DNA from: Circinella minor
Lineage: Eukaryota; Mucoromycota; Mucoromycetes; Mucorales; Lichtheimiaceae
Direction: 5' to 3'
Assembly (NCBI GenBank): GCA_016758965.1
Contig: JAEPRB010000009.1
Span: 1 to 64,000, forward strand
Length of the DNA: 64,000 bases
Part shown: piece by piece, positions 1-12,020 of the stretch
Numbering within the stretch: the stretch's first letter is position 1
Layout: each line of letters opens with the position of its first letter
Program-made: the position numbers and the translations under genes
Notes under the pieces: model-generated
The model's database searches: none
Told to the model about the DNA's origin: nothing
What the model saw: the letters and a program-made list of their open reading frames with translations, nothing else

Positions 1-112
1 ATGGAAACAAGCTAAGCTAAATATCAAACCACTTTTTTTCATCCAATTTATCGTTTACAATTATTTTGAAAGGGTTCTTTGATTCGCTCATCGCAGCCCA
101 AGTGGACTGATG

Positions 113-406
113 GACCATGTAGATCGTTCTGCCTCTCTTCCCGCTCATCGCACCCCAAGTGGACATGATGGACCATGTAGATCGTTCTGCCTCTCTTCCC
201 GCTCATTGTCTGCGACCTTCCTCTTATGCGAAAGACCATGTAGTTCGTTCTGCCTCTCTTCTCACTCCATAGCTGCATTTACCTTAGTGTTGTTATGCGA
301 AAGACCATGTAGTTCGTTCTTCCTCTCTTCTCACTCCATAAATTTTTCGTTCCTGTTGTTATGTGAAAGACCATGTAGTTCGTTCTGCCTCTCTTCTCAC
401 TCCATA
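113..406. repeat. Minisatellite, five diverged copies of a 37-40 bp core
   Basis: A core beginning GACCATGTAG and running through TCGTTCTGCCTCTCTTC to an ending like CTCAT or CTCCAT starts at about 113, 171, 234, 303 and 369, so the period is 58-69 bp. The cores are highly similar and the spacers diverge. The first two copies share one version (AGATCG, CCCGCTCAT) and the last three another (AGTTCG, CTCACTCCAT), which suggests stepwise duplication. Overlapping open frames exist on both strands only because the unit lacks stops, so I do not call them genes. Confidence 0.8.
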
Positions 407-1127
407 ACTACACTCTCTTTTAGCATTGATTATATTACATATACTTTATTTTTTGTTTCATTTTTTACTAATTCACAGTTTACTTCTTACGTCATCAATA
501 TCCATTTTTAGAGAATACAAGTGATTCAAACTCTGTAATAACATGGTGAGCGATTCCTGCAACATCAAGTACCATATCTTGCGTTGTGCAACAAACGATT
601 TTTTATACATCTTCCCGTCAAGCCGCTGTGCGTATAGAACGACGTGGGGTGTACACATACTTACACAGCAAAAACAAAAGTTACGAATCTGACCATCTCA
701 ACCTTCCTGGTATTGCTCTGTTATCAGAACAAGTAAAGAGCCTTAAAAAATGGGAAACAAAGGAATAACGAAAATCAATATATCTCTTTTTTTATATAAG
801 TCAGCCCTATACTCTATTATGCTTCTTATTGTATTAATCTATATTAAATTATAATTACTTAACATATACGTATTAACTACCAATTGCTTAACCATATATC
901 AAATGCATTGTAAAAGTTTCAACGTTTTCAATGTTTTTTTTTGTTCGACAGATGTTTTTACCGTTTATTTTTGCGTAATATTGGCAGTTTATGTTCTTTG
1001 AGACTACTATTTTTTCGAAATTATCAGTTTATATATCCTTTTTCGAGATTACTTGAGATTTCAAGGTATTATATTGCGGCTCGGATAACATGTCTGAGGC
1101 TGAGTGAATTAATTAATTAATTTTTTT

Positions 1128-1164
1128 GAAAAGTACCCTGAAGCTTCGCTTCAGGGTACTTTTC
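1128..1164. repeat. Perfect inverted repeat (17-bp stem, 3-nt loop)
   Basis: The arm at 1128-1144 (GAAAAGTACCCTGAAGC) is followed by TTC and then its exact reverse complement at 1148-1164. It sits in AT-rich non-coding DNA next to an AATTAATTAATTAA run. It could be a short hairpin transcript, a MITE remnant or a palindromic scar. No flanking gene explains it as a terminator. Confidence 0.85.
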
Positions 1165-2130
1165 CATTTTATATTTGGTGATTATATTTATCATGTCTAT
1201 AATCACATTATTTTTTGCTGTGAGAATAAGTTGAACTAATTAAGTTAAACTGGTTGAATAAAATGATATGCAACCAATGTCATCAGGATACACATAATAA
1301 TAATGCCTTGTAAATATGATCAATTATCTTAATGGTATTTAACAATAAGCTATTCGCCACTTGCAAAACAGTGCTATGGAGAAGTCGGGGTGTTGATTTT
1401 ATTTTAAATGCTAATGAGAGAGATTGAGCATATACCACTCTTTCTCATGGTTCTTTTGAGTCTTATGGTATGATAAAATGGGGTGTAAAAAGATAAAGAT
1501 CGAATCTGTTGATATTGAATATTTATGGGAAAATATAAAGGATAAATTACATTATTACGGTAAGCAATTTGATGTAGTTTTTTTTTGTTTAATACTTTTA
1601 ATTGGACCTTTTTTTCATGGTTTTTTTCTTCAATCTTGCTCTTTAGAATACTGGATTTCTAATGCTTTTAGAATACTTGGGACATTAATAGCTATGACAA
1701 AAAGCTACTTGATTTATCGTACAATATAAGACTTATGGCTCACTGGAAACTCAAAAGCTACACAAGCCTTCTTTTGTTGAAATTGTACAGAAGAATAAAA
1801 AATAAAACGGGATGCTTCAAGATTAGGACGTGTTTTGACTAGTGCAAATAAAGAGAATCGATTGTTATGGTCTACTTCTACGGTCAAAATGAACAATAAT
1901 AAACAAGTCTTTGATTCAGCAAAAACATAAATAATATTTGCAAAAGGTCGTCCTCGTATTTTGGAAAATCCAAAAGCGAACTTATTCCATGTGGCGACAA
2001 AGGTTTGTTTATTCGCTAAAAAGTCATAGTATGCTTGAAAGTGTAAATTCAAGGTATTTATTTCAATTAAATTGTACGAGTAGAGACATATGAAGGGTAT
2101 AATTTAACTCTTTTTTTTTTATTTAAGCAG

Positions 2131-3293
2131 ACAGTATGATGCGGAAATATGGGAAAATATTCAAACTACGGTAAGAACAATGGTAATTTTCATTACAGTT
2201 ATAGATATGAGTAAATCAACGTGTAACTGACTTTTGATGCTTTAGGCAATTGCACGATTCAAAGTTCAACGAGAAGCCACGGATAGTTTAGATGCTGCTG
2301 TTCGACTGATGAAAGAAACTCGTGATGATTTGGTGCATGGTGAATCATCGCCATCAATCCCACAACAACAACAACAATCTACATCGACTTCTTCATCTTC
2401 AACACCTAAGAACAAAAAATTTCTTCTCATAAAAACTTTGACGAGTTAAATGTTAAAGCTCAGTTACAGTTTATTAGTTATAAGAAGGTATACAGTAATT
2501 GATTTAATTGCCTTAGATGATGACAATATTGTACAAGTGTCTAAACAATACCCATTTTTTTCTATCTACTTTTTTTTCTAGCTTACTGGAGAAACGTTAA
2601 CTGATGATGAGACGAAGATATTATCTGATATCACAAACGATGGTACAATTAAAAGTAGCTTATGATATGTTACAGCTCAGCGTTTGTTAAAAAATCATTT
2701 AGACTATTTGGATAATGTCATCATCAGGTAAGAGTTGTTTATCATTTATATGATACACAGTTACTTTATACTCTATTTTATAATAAAACTTTTTATTTTT
2801 CTTTGTTTTCTTAGGCTCTCGCTTTCCCGTATTGTCAATCTGATTGAACCAAAGCTCAAACAATACATCTTACCACATTTAGATAATACAGAAAAAGAAA
2901 GACTACAAAACACATTTACTACCTTTTTCTCTTCCTCGGTTGGAAGAAGAAACTCAAAGATTTTTATTATCTATTAAAAATGCTGCCGAAGCTGGTGATT
3001 TAGACTCGGTTTCATCACTAACCTTGGAACGTAAACTAGAATGTGTAAAGGCAAAATCAACATCAAGTCAATTATATCAATGTATATCGTGTTTAGATCA
3101 TATGTAAGTGAACACAAACCTTAATATCATTGTTCTTATTTGAAAAAAAAACGAACTGAAATTGATATTTACATATGGTTTTGGTAGTTTATCACTGTTT
3201 GGCAGTTGCGGTCAAGAAGCACAGGAGTCAGAAATGGCCTTTTATAGAAGATCAGAAACCATTCTGAATTATATTTCTAAGCTAGAATACTGA
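2131..3293 (+). pseudogene. Broken multi-exon gene, family not recognised
   Basis: A chain of plausible exons runs 5' to 3' on the plus strand. One begins after an acceptor at 2131 (QYDAEIWENIQTT), an intron spans 2171-2245, and a long piece follows (AIARFKVQREATDSLDAAV onward, with a poly-Gln/Ser stretch). Further pieces follow at about 2581 and 2815, and the tail ends YISKLEY and stop at 3291-3293. Successive pieces lie in different frames inside single exons: a shift is needed at the A6 run near 2413-2418 and another near 2931-2940, and a third join would need an intron of only about 33 bases near 2642-2674. The simplest reading is a recently decayed gene, since the codons between the breaks still look protein-like. 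I do not recognise the family. Sequence errors in the homopolymers are the alternative. Confidence 0.5.
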
Positions 3294-6216
3294 TATTCTT
3301 TAAGCAAGTAATGTGATTTTACTTAAACGTATATATATATATAACTGAATAATATAATGTTGTATTGTTGTATTACTCACCATGTTTTAATATACATTTT
3401 GTAGTGGGGAAACAAGATCACCAGCCAGCAAAAGAGAAATAACAACCAACAAGGTTCTTTTTATGACAAATGATACATTACCATTTTATTCACGCTCAAA
3501 TGTAGAGAAATGAAAACTGCTGATCCCTAAAAGAACCGAAGAAATGGAACCGAGAGAGGAAAATTAATTTGCTATTTTTTTTATAATAAATGGAATTCAG
3601 TTAAAAAATGGGTTTTGCTTTTAATATTGTACTTTTTGGATGTATATAAAACTTTTTGGTACTATATATACTACTCATACTTTATTATTTCTATTCTTTT
3701 TTCATCAAAGTAGTGTCGGTTGTTCGGCTCCTACTAAAGGTTAGTTTAAAACGGTTCTCTCAAGGAACTGAACCGAACCGGATCGTGAGGATCCCTATAT
3801 CGAACTGTCTCGAAACGAATAGAAACGGTCTATAGTTTGAATCAATGAAATTACACCAGGAAAGCAAATTTTTTTGAGTAAACAGCACAATATTAAATAA
3901 TATGAAAAAGTATGATGTACAAGAAACAATGGCCATGGACGGGATAGGTAAATGTAACAAAACGTGCTGAGGACAATAGGGCTACGTAGACTATATATTT
4001 GAATGATTGTACTAATAATTTTATTTTTAAATTTTTGCAGGGTGCTCTGAATATCTTTATTTATTGAAATGGGTGGCTCTAAAAAAAATAGATATGGTAG
4101 CATTACTTACTGATGATATCCATGTATTCACTGGCCTTACTCTATTATACGGTGCTATGTCTAGAATGATGGCTGCTTTGTTTGGACTTAAGGTATACGA
4201 ATTATTTGATTTTTTATGATTAGTGAATTAACAATTTAGTTATATTAATATACTCGCGACCTCAAATAAAGATACAGCAGCAGAAGATCAACAAGAAGTA
4301 CATCAGTCATCATTAACATCGACATATTCTGTTGAGTCTGTGTTTGTATTTCTCACTCCCAAATCAAATGCAGTAAAACCCGTTTTTGCACACCTTTTGG
4401 CCAAAATCCCACCATGTTTTCGACCCCACTTTTTGCAGACTCCTGGTTTTTGCACTACTTTCAAGCCAAATCCCATTGAAATTTCCAACTGTAACAGCAT
4501 CCGCTGCACAATATGGCCAATTTGATTATTAGATACTGTTCTGTTACGCGGGCTGTTAATTAAAGTGACTAAACAATTTTGTAACAATTATCACTGCGGA
4601 TGGATCCAACAAGAAGCAAATACCACACATCTTATCACATCCAAAGAAAAGAACATTACCCTGAACAATTCTAGTAGTAGCAGCGATGATACTAGGAATA
4701 ATCAAAGCGACGTCGCTAATTCTAACATTTTTAATCTTGAATATATGGTTGATTAGTGTAAAAACAATATCAATAACCTTTCATTTGAACTTTTTATCGA
4801 CAAGTTCCCATTTAACAAGCAAAATTGCGCAGTTTCGAAATATCACAACGTTCTTAATGCTTCAGCATTATCTCAAGAACCCTAAATTGAAAAATTAATA
4901 GGAGCATTTGCTAACTAGAAGTCTACTAATAATTTCAAACAATTCCGGGACACTCGTTCTTATGCATTATAACTAAAAACTGTGGATTTATCATAAAAAT
5001 GACAGCAAGCGGTCTAATGAAGCGTTATGCCACTGGAGACCACAAAAAACACATGAAAATATTTCAGAATTACTTTTTATCAAATCTGCAGCAAAACAAA
5101 GAGCCAAGACGTGTGATTGAATAAAAAAGTATTTTTTAGTCCCCTACAAAAAAATCAAGGATCCGAGGAAACACCATCAAAAACAAGTGATAGATGACCA
5201 AGATCAACGAGTGGAAAAAGTTATTGTGTTATTAGAGCATGTGTAGCGGGAGTTGTAAGTCACCTAGAGCTGTAACTTTACAAACCATTTTTTACGTTGA
5301 AGTGGTGTCCACCAATAAATTGTGAATCCAAACTTTGGTAGGATATCTATACTTTTTTCACATACAACCATATTTATTTATTATAGCTGTAATTTGTAAT
5401 ATAGAATAATAATAATAAAAACATGAGGGTTTTTTTGTGGGTGTAACAGTTCTGTTTTTATTAACATCGCAGAATATTTTTCATTGGGTTTATGATAGTT
5501 ATCCATAAATGCTTAATGTACAATAACTAAAAGAAATCTGGACTGGATACCGACTTACAAATGTATAATGCGAAAAAAAAAAACTTTTAGTAATGAGCTA
5601 CGATTACTTTTAAAAGATAATCTTATGAGACCCGGATTAAACTAGGAAACAAAGCTTTGATTATAATATGATATGCTTTGCAGACAGTAGTGCTTTATAA
5701 AGAGCGCAAAATAAAATCTTTGTCAAACACAAGCGTATTTAAATTTTCTCAACTCTTTTTTCTAAGCTTTCAATAAATAACTATAAATCACTTTTCTTCA
5801 ACAAGCTATTGATAAAGTTATTCATACCAAATATATCTCTTCTGTGGCGATGAAAAAAAAAACTAAAGCTGTGGATAAGACAAAGTAACAATTTATCAAC
5901 CAACTTTTATCTTGAGAAACTTTCTACGTATAAATAATAACTGGGCTTAACAAAGTCCAATTTGCTATACTGATATATTATGCCTAGCAGAATCAAATTA
6001 TTGTGTTTTAACCCTATTAATACTATATCATACTTACCAGATTCATTTTTGGTAAATTTTATTGTACTTGTATCTGCACACGGTAGTTTTTTCAAATAAC
6101 ATAATAATAATAATAATAATCTGTTCAGGTAAAATGCTGTTTCAAAAATTATTAACAAAAAATGGGTATTTAAGAATAAGGAAAAGGTAAAGGGAAAAAT
6201 GTATTTTGTGGGTATG
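3294..6216. other. Non-coding AT-rich stretch with exon-like remnants
   Basis: No intact gene is seen. A stretch after an acceptor-like site near 4040, up to a GTATAC at 4194, reads as protein (KIDMVALLTDDIHVFTGLTL onward) and may be an orphan exon of the same decayed locus. An internally repetitive block lies at about 4360-4500. Fragments around 5000-5350 read like protein only in pieces broken by stops. Confidence 0.4.
4355..4500 (-). repeat. Internally repetitive TGCAAAAA-containing block
   Basis: On the minus strand the motif TGCAAAAA recurs three times at roughly 20 and 46 base spacing, inside phrases built from TGGGATTTGG/TGGGATTTTGG and GTGCAAAAACC/GTGCAAAAACGG. A short related phrase (GTGCAAAAACCGGGGGCC) occurs near 19169-19186 on the same strand. 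It could be a degenerate satellite or transposon piece. The evidence is motif repetition by eye only. Confidence 0.35.
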
Positions 6217-7434
6217 TTATTTGATGGTGGCTAATTTTTTGCTTGCAAATTTAAGTTTAAGACCAGTACGATCCACACCTGCATCCAGTTCATCAAGAAT
6301 TTCATTTTGAGTTTCCAATTCGTCGCCGATAGCAAATCCAAGTTGTTTTTGTCGTGCTAACAACGCACTAAATTGTTCCACTTGTTGATCTTGGTCATCC
6401 ATCACTTGTTTTTGATAATCAATTAATCCATCATTATCCAATCCGCGTGTTACTTCTGTTTCCTTGGCCCTTTGTTGAGCTGCAGCTGCAGCACCAAAAG
6501 CTCGTCCGGGTCCAATGGTCGCACTACGTTTTGGGGCTGTCTGTCGGATAGGTTGTTGTTGTTGATGCGTTGGAAAACCATAATTATAATTTTCCTGTTG
6601 GTGTTCTTCCATTTGCTTTTCATTTGCTACCCTTGCTGTTTGACTACGTCGAGGTGTTTGCTTTAATAATTCTTGTTCTTGTCGACCAGAATTCACCAGT
6701 TTTAATAATGCATCCTTTTCATCTCGAAGTGTTGCAAGCAGATCTTGTCGTCGTAAGAGTTCACCTCGTGCAATCATCATACCACCTTCATAATCTTTTG
6801 ATGATTCCGATAAACCTTTTAAAGCAGCATCCAAATTAGAAGTTCGTGTGGATAGTGTTACGAGCAATTTCTTTGCTTGAACCGTGCAATTATGAGACGC
6901 GGAAATCTCGTTCCGTGCATTATGTGTGCCCCGCTTATTGATCAAAGAGCGGACTTGTCGGGCCATGTTGGTCATGGCGTTGTATTCATCCAACCAAGTT
7001 TCCAGAGTATAGTTTGTTGTGGTAACAGCTGCCGCTCCACCTCCTCCACCCCTTCCTACCCCATTTCCGGACTTGTGATTCCCTTGAGGTATAGCTAAAA
7101 AGTCCTTCCAAACGTCAGTTTGTCTCCAGCGATCGTCACGATGACTGAGAATGGCTCGGAGGTATTCTTCTAATCCACGTCGCCGATTGTCAATCTTGGT
7201 AGCATCATTAAAAGTCGGTGGGAAAAAACTCTTTGTTGGTAAATGTAATGGTACGGGATGCTTTGGGAAAATATTTTCAAATTGAGTATGAAGTTTTTCA
7301 AAATCTGAGTAACGTTTCCAGACGACCCATGTACGAACAGCTGCATGTACTTCGACACAATAAACTGTATGTGGTTTAGGCTGGTGCCTTGTTTCGGTTG
7401 AAGGGACAAAAACAGCTTGAATAACTTCTGTCAT
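6217..7434 (-). CDS. VAM7: Vam7-like PX-domain Q-SNARE
   Basis: An intronless 405-residue protein. Residues 1-115 form a PX domain: WKRYSDFEKLH carries the Arg41-Tyr42 pair typical of phosphatidylinositol-3-phosphate binding, followed by a Pro-rich loop and RRRGLEEYL at 84-92. The middle is helical and charged. The last 65 residues form a Qc-type SNARE helix, with IGDELETQNEILDELD placing the ionic-layer Gln at about residue 376, as in the second SNARE motif of SNAP-25. No membrane segment is present, which matches Vam7: it is soluble and is recruited to the vacuole by PI3P, where it pairs with vacuolar Qa, Qb and R SNAREs for homotypic fusion. The Gly-rich run near residue 130 and the Gln-rich run near 290 are low-complexity inserts. 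The start is the first Met of the frame and leads directly into the PX fold. VAM7 is about 316 residues in yeast, so this copy is longer. Confidence 0.88.
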   Translation of the reverse strand: MTEVIQAVFVPSTETRHQPKPHTVYCVEVHAAVRTWVVWKRYSDFEKLHTQFENIFPKHPVPLHLPTKSFFPPTFNDATKIDNRRRGLEEYLRAILSHRDDRWRQTDVWKDFLAIPQGNHKSGNGVGRGGGGGAAAVTTTNYTLETWLDEYNAMTNMARQVRSLINKRGTHNARNEISASHNCTVQAKKLLVTLSTRTSNLDAALKGLSESSKDYEGGMMIARGELLRRQDLLATLRDEKDALLKLVNSGRQEQELLKQTPRRSQTARVANEKQMEEHQQENYNYGFPTHQQQQPIRQTAPKRSATIGPGRAFGAAAAAQQRAKETEVTRGLDNDGLIDYQKQVMDDQDQQVEQFSALLARQKQLGFAIGDELETQNEILDELDAGVDRTGLKLKFASKKLATIK

Positions 7435-10405
7435 TTTTTTTTGTAGTTTATGATATTAATAATATATAAAAAGAGAAGTAAGGAAAGAAAAAAAAACTCA
7501 CGGAAGTAACAGTAAATAAAGGACCCGAATGTTACAAAAGAAAAGCAGGGGGACCTTTTTTTTTTTGGTATGTGTATCGAAATCTGTAGTATGATGAGAG
7601 AGCGAGAGAGACACTATCACATTAGGTGAATGTACTATCTTGTTATGTAGCAATAGTGAAGCACCCGATCAAGTTTTATTATTTTTTTGTGGCACCTTTT
7701 TTTTGTACCATAACAAAGGGTTTTGGCACTTGATGTGTTACAGATTTTGTAATTATTATAATAATATTAGAATACTTGTCTGCACCACGTTATACAAAAG
7801 AAAACTTTTAGAGTTTTTTTTTTCATACATCATAAGTTAGTTAATATTATTATTAAACATTATATCATAGTGGTATTTATTTTGAGATGGAAGTAAATAT
7901 TTTTAAATTGACCGTGTGTGTGTCTGGTCTCTTTTATCCTATAATTTAGACCATACATCCTTATCATCATTATTGTAAACACCATCATCGAAATTCTCAA
8001 TCGTTACATGTCATTTATAATACTTCTTTTATTTTTACACTAATCAAACAATGGCACATTGCCAACATAATGTTGTATTACGGTACACCCTCCAGTTTTC
8101 TTTTTTTTTTTTGTGTTCTTCGACCGAGTGACCCTTTTTTTTCTGGAGATACGTGAGTGCTAGTATAACTGCCATGCACAATAAATAAACATTAAAGCAT
8201 ACAAACAAAGAAGCATGACAAATAGTAGTAATAATAATAGTTACAACGCCATATGCAATATTTATTATTATAGTTTCTCTATTTTCCATGTGAATAAAAC
8301 GCATCATTTAACCATCAACCATTTCTTTATTGTTTATTGTGATTAGTTTTATGTAGTATTAATGGCTGACATATAGATATTGAACGAGCAAAAAGAAGTA
8401 GTTTGTTCCTGCAGTTCTACTTAAAACTAAGTATTTCTAAATCATCTATTTATCTTTACATTATTCCAAATAATGGTCCTTGATTCTCTTAATGATTAAA
8501 TATCGAAATCATACAATAAGAACATGAGTATCATTACTCTTATATATTATTGAGGTCTTTTTACCAACGGTTTAGTTTTTATGTTTTGAGTCTATGCACG
8601 CTCATGGAATATCTAACAAGATATGGACTTTCAAGTACTCACAGTATAAATGTAAATTAATCTGATTTTTTATAATTACCGAGGTGTTTACAAACTCGAC
8701 TGAAATCACAAGGTTAGTTTCTACGCAAATTCAAATTCCATATATTGATTTAACAAAGTCGCACGCTATTGCTTTTGAATCGAATGAAATAAAACCAAGA
8801 GCTCAAAGATAAAAAGCTACTTTACCTTAAGTGAGAATGATTTAATCAAAAGAGTACACGCCTCTTTCCTTTTGATGTATTATACCATACTCATCAGTCT
8901 TACTAAAACAAACCACTACTTTTTAGCACGCACGATCCACGCAAGGTTGGAGTGTCTCGTTATGTTTTAATGTTTTTTTAAAAAAATGTAAATATCTTCA
9001 ACTATCTTTCTTCTTTCGGTGCATGTGTGATAAGTAAAGCTCGTATTAAAACCAAGATCGAAGAACACTACTATTCGATCAAGTACCCCCATCTTCTGGA
9101 AACAAAAAATAACTTTTATGTACACTGCCTCAAAAACCGTCCGCTAGCTTAATTAAAAAAACAAGGTCATCCTGGATCCGTTTATGATATATGATCAAAT
9201 AAAGGGTAGTGATTTCGAGTTAATCAGTACATTATCCCAAACAAGTTTCACTAAAAATTTTAAAGTACTTTGAACTTTTGTCAGCGGAAGGTACAGAAGG
9301 ACCCGTGGAAGATGGCAGAAAGAGTATATATATGTATGTCCTTGTATCTAGTAATCATTTACTACATAGACGCTCTTTTGACAGGACATATTGGAGGAGT
9401 ATGTGATGGTTGCAAAGTAAAGCAATCAGATAAAAGAATATAAGAATAGATAAAATCCATCAATCTATCAGCTCAAACCCACCTCCGTAAGTAATCTAAT
9501 ATATTCGATATTCGGTGGAAAATATGACACATACGACTTTCATTCCCTTTTTTCAATAGACGACGGCAATGACCATAAGTAGTGGTGGCGTTATAAAATT
9601 CTTCTCAATGCTTGCTATTACATATGTATTACGTATTTACTTTAGTCATTAGTTCTCAATTAATCAATAGTTGCATTCCAGAATTTAATAAGCATATATA
9701 TATTAACATTTGGTTATCCTTTTCTATTAACTCACCTGAAAGTATTGAAATGTAATTTTTTGTTGTTAATTTTACGTTAGTGACTTGACTTTATAAACAA
9801 GTATCATGTATCTGATGTTTTACCAGATACCTTTATATTTATTTATATAAAAATAATCTAGCTATAGTTTACATGGTGTTAGGAAAGAGGAATGATAACT
9901 TTTAAGAGTGTTTGAATTATACTATATACTGAATCATCAAGATAATAAAGCTATTTGCGTATTTTGAAGATATTATCATCTATAACTTTATAGATATATA
10001 GTGTGTAAAGGTTTCCTATCTACAAATACCCTTTTTTTCTTCTATATATAAAGTACGTATCATGGTGGATCCAAGTAGTAAATTATGATTTTTTTTCATC
10101 AACTGATCCATTATTCTTTATGATTTTTTTTTCTTTTTTTATATGTGCTCAGTAATATATAATAGATTATACACTCCTACCCCTGTTATTACTCACTCTT
10201 CCTTATCACAACCTAAAAGTAACAGAACCACACAAGCCATATCATCCACTTTTTTTTAAAATAAAAAAGAGCGATAAAAAAACACAATGATATGTATAAT
10301 AGTCAGCAAAGAATAGTTTTATTGCAGCAAGAGACTACGTAAGCACCGATGATTTATTCAAATTAACTGTGCATGTTATGAGCTATGATTGGTATTTATA
10401 TTTGT
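7435..10405. other. Intergenic AT-rich DNA, no gene seen
   Basis: About 3 kb between the Vam7-like gene and the histone H3 stop. The part just upstream of 7434 should hold the Vam7-like promoter. Only short frames with no recognisable domain occur, on either strand. I see no tRNA-like, repeat or conserved block. Confidence 0.6.

Positions 10406-12020
<1,615 letters not shown>

Larger units (their letters stand above)
1..2130. other. Gene-poor left edge with short repeats and fragments
   Basis: No intact gene is visible. The stretch holds the tandem repeat at 113-406, the hairpin at 1128-1164 and isolated short open frames. One plus-strand frame (586-768, 60 codons) looks like the tail of a protein, but I do not recognise it. 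Another (1478-1729, 83 codons) has a hydrophobic central half with two possible membrane spans and could be an upstream piece of the broken gene that starts near 2131. Neither has enough support to be called a gene. Confidence 0.5.

Noticed and set aside
48..511. Overlapping open frames on both strands through the left-edge minisatellite
   Set aside because: They exist because the repeat unit lacks stops; no domain, and the encoded repeats have no conserved reading phase between copies.
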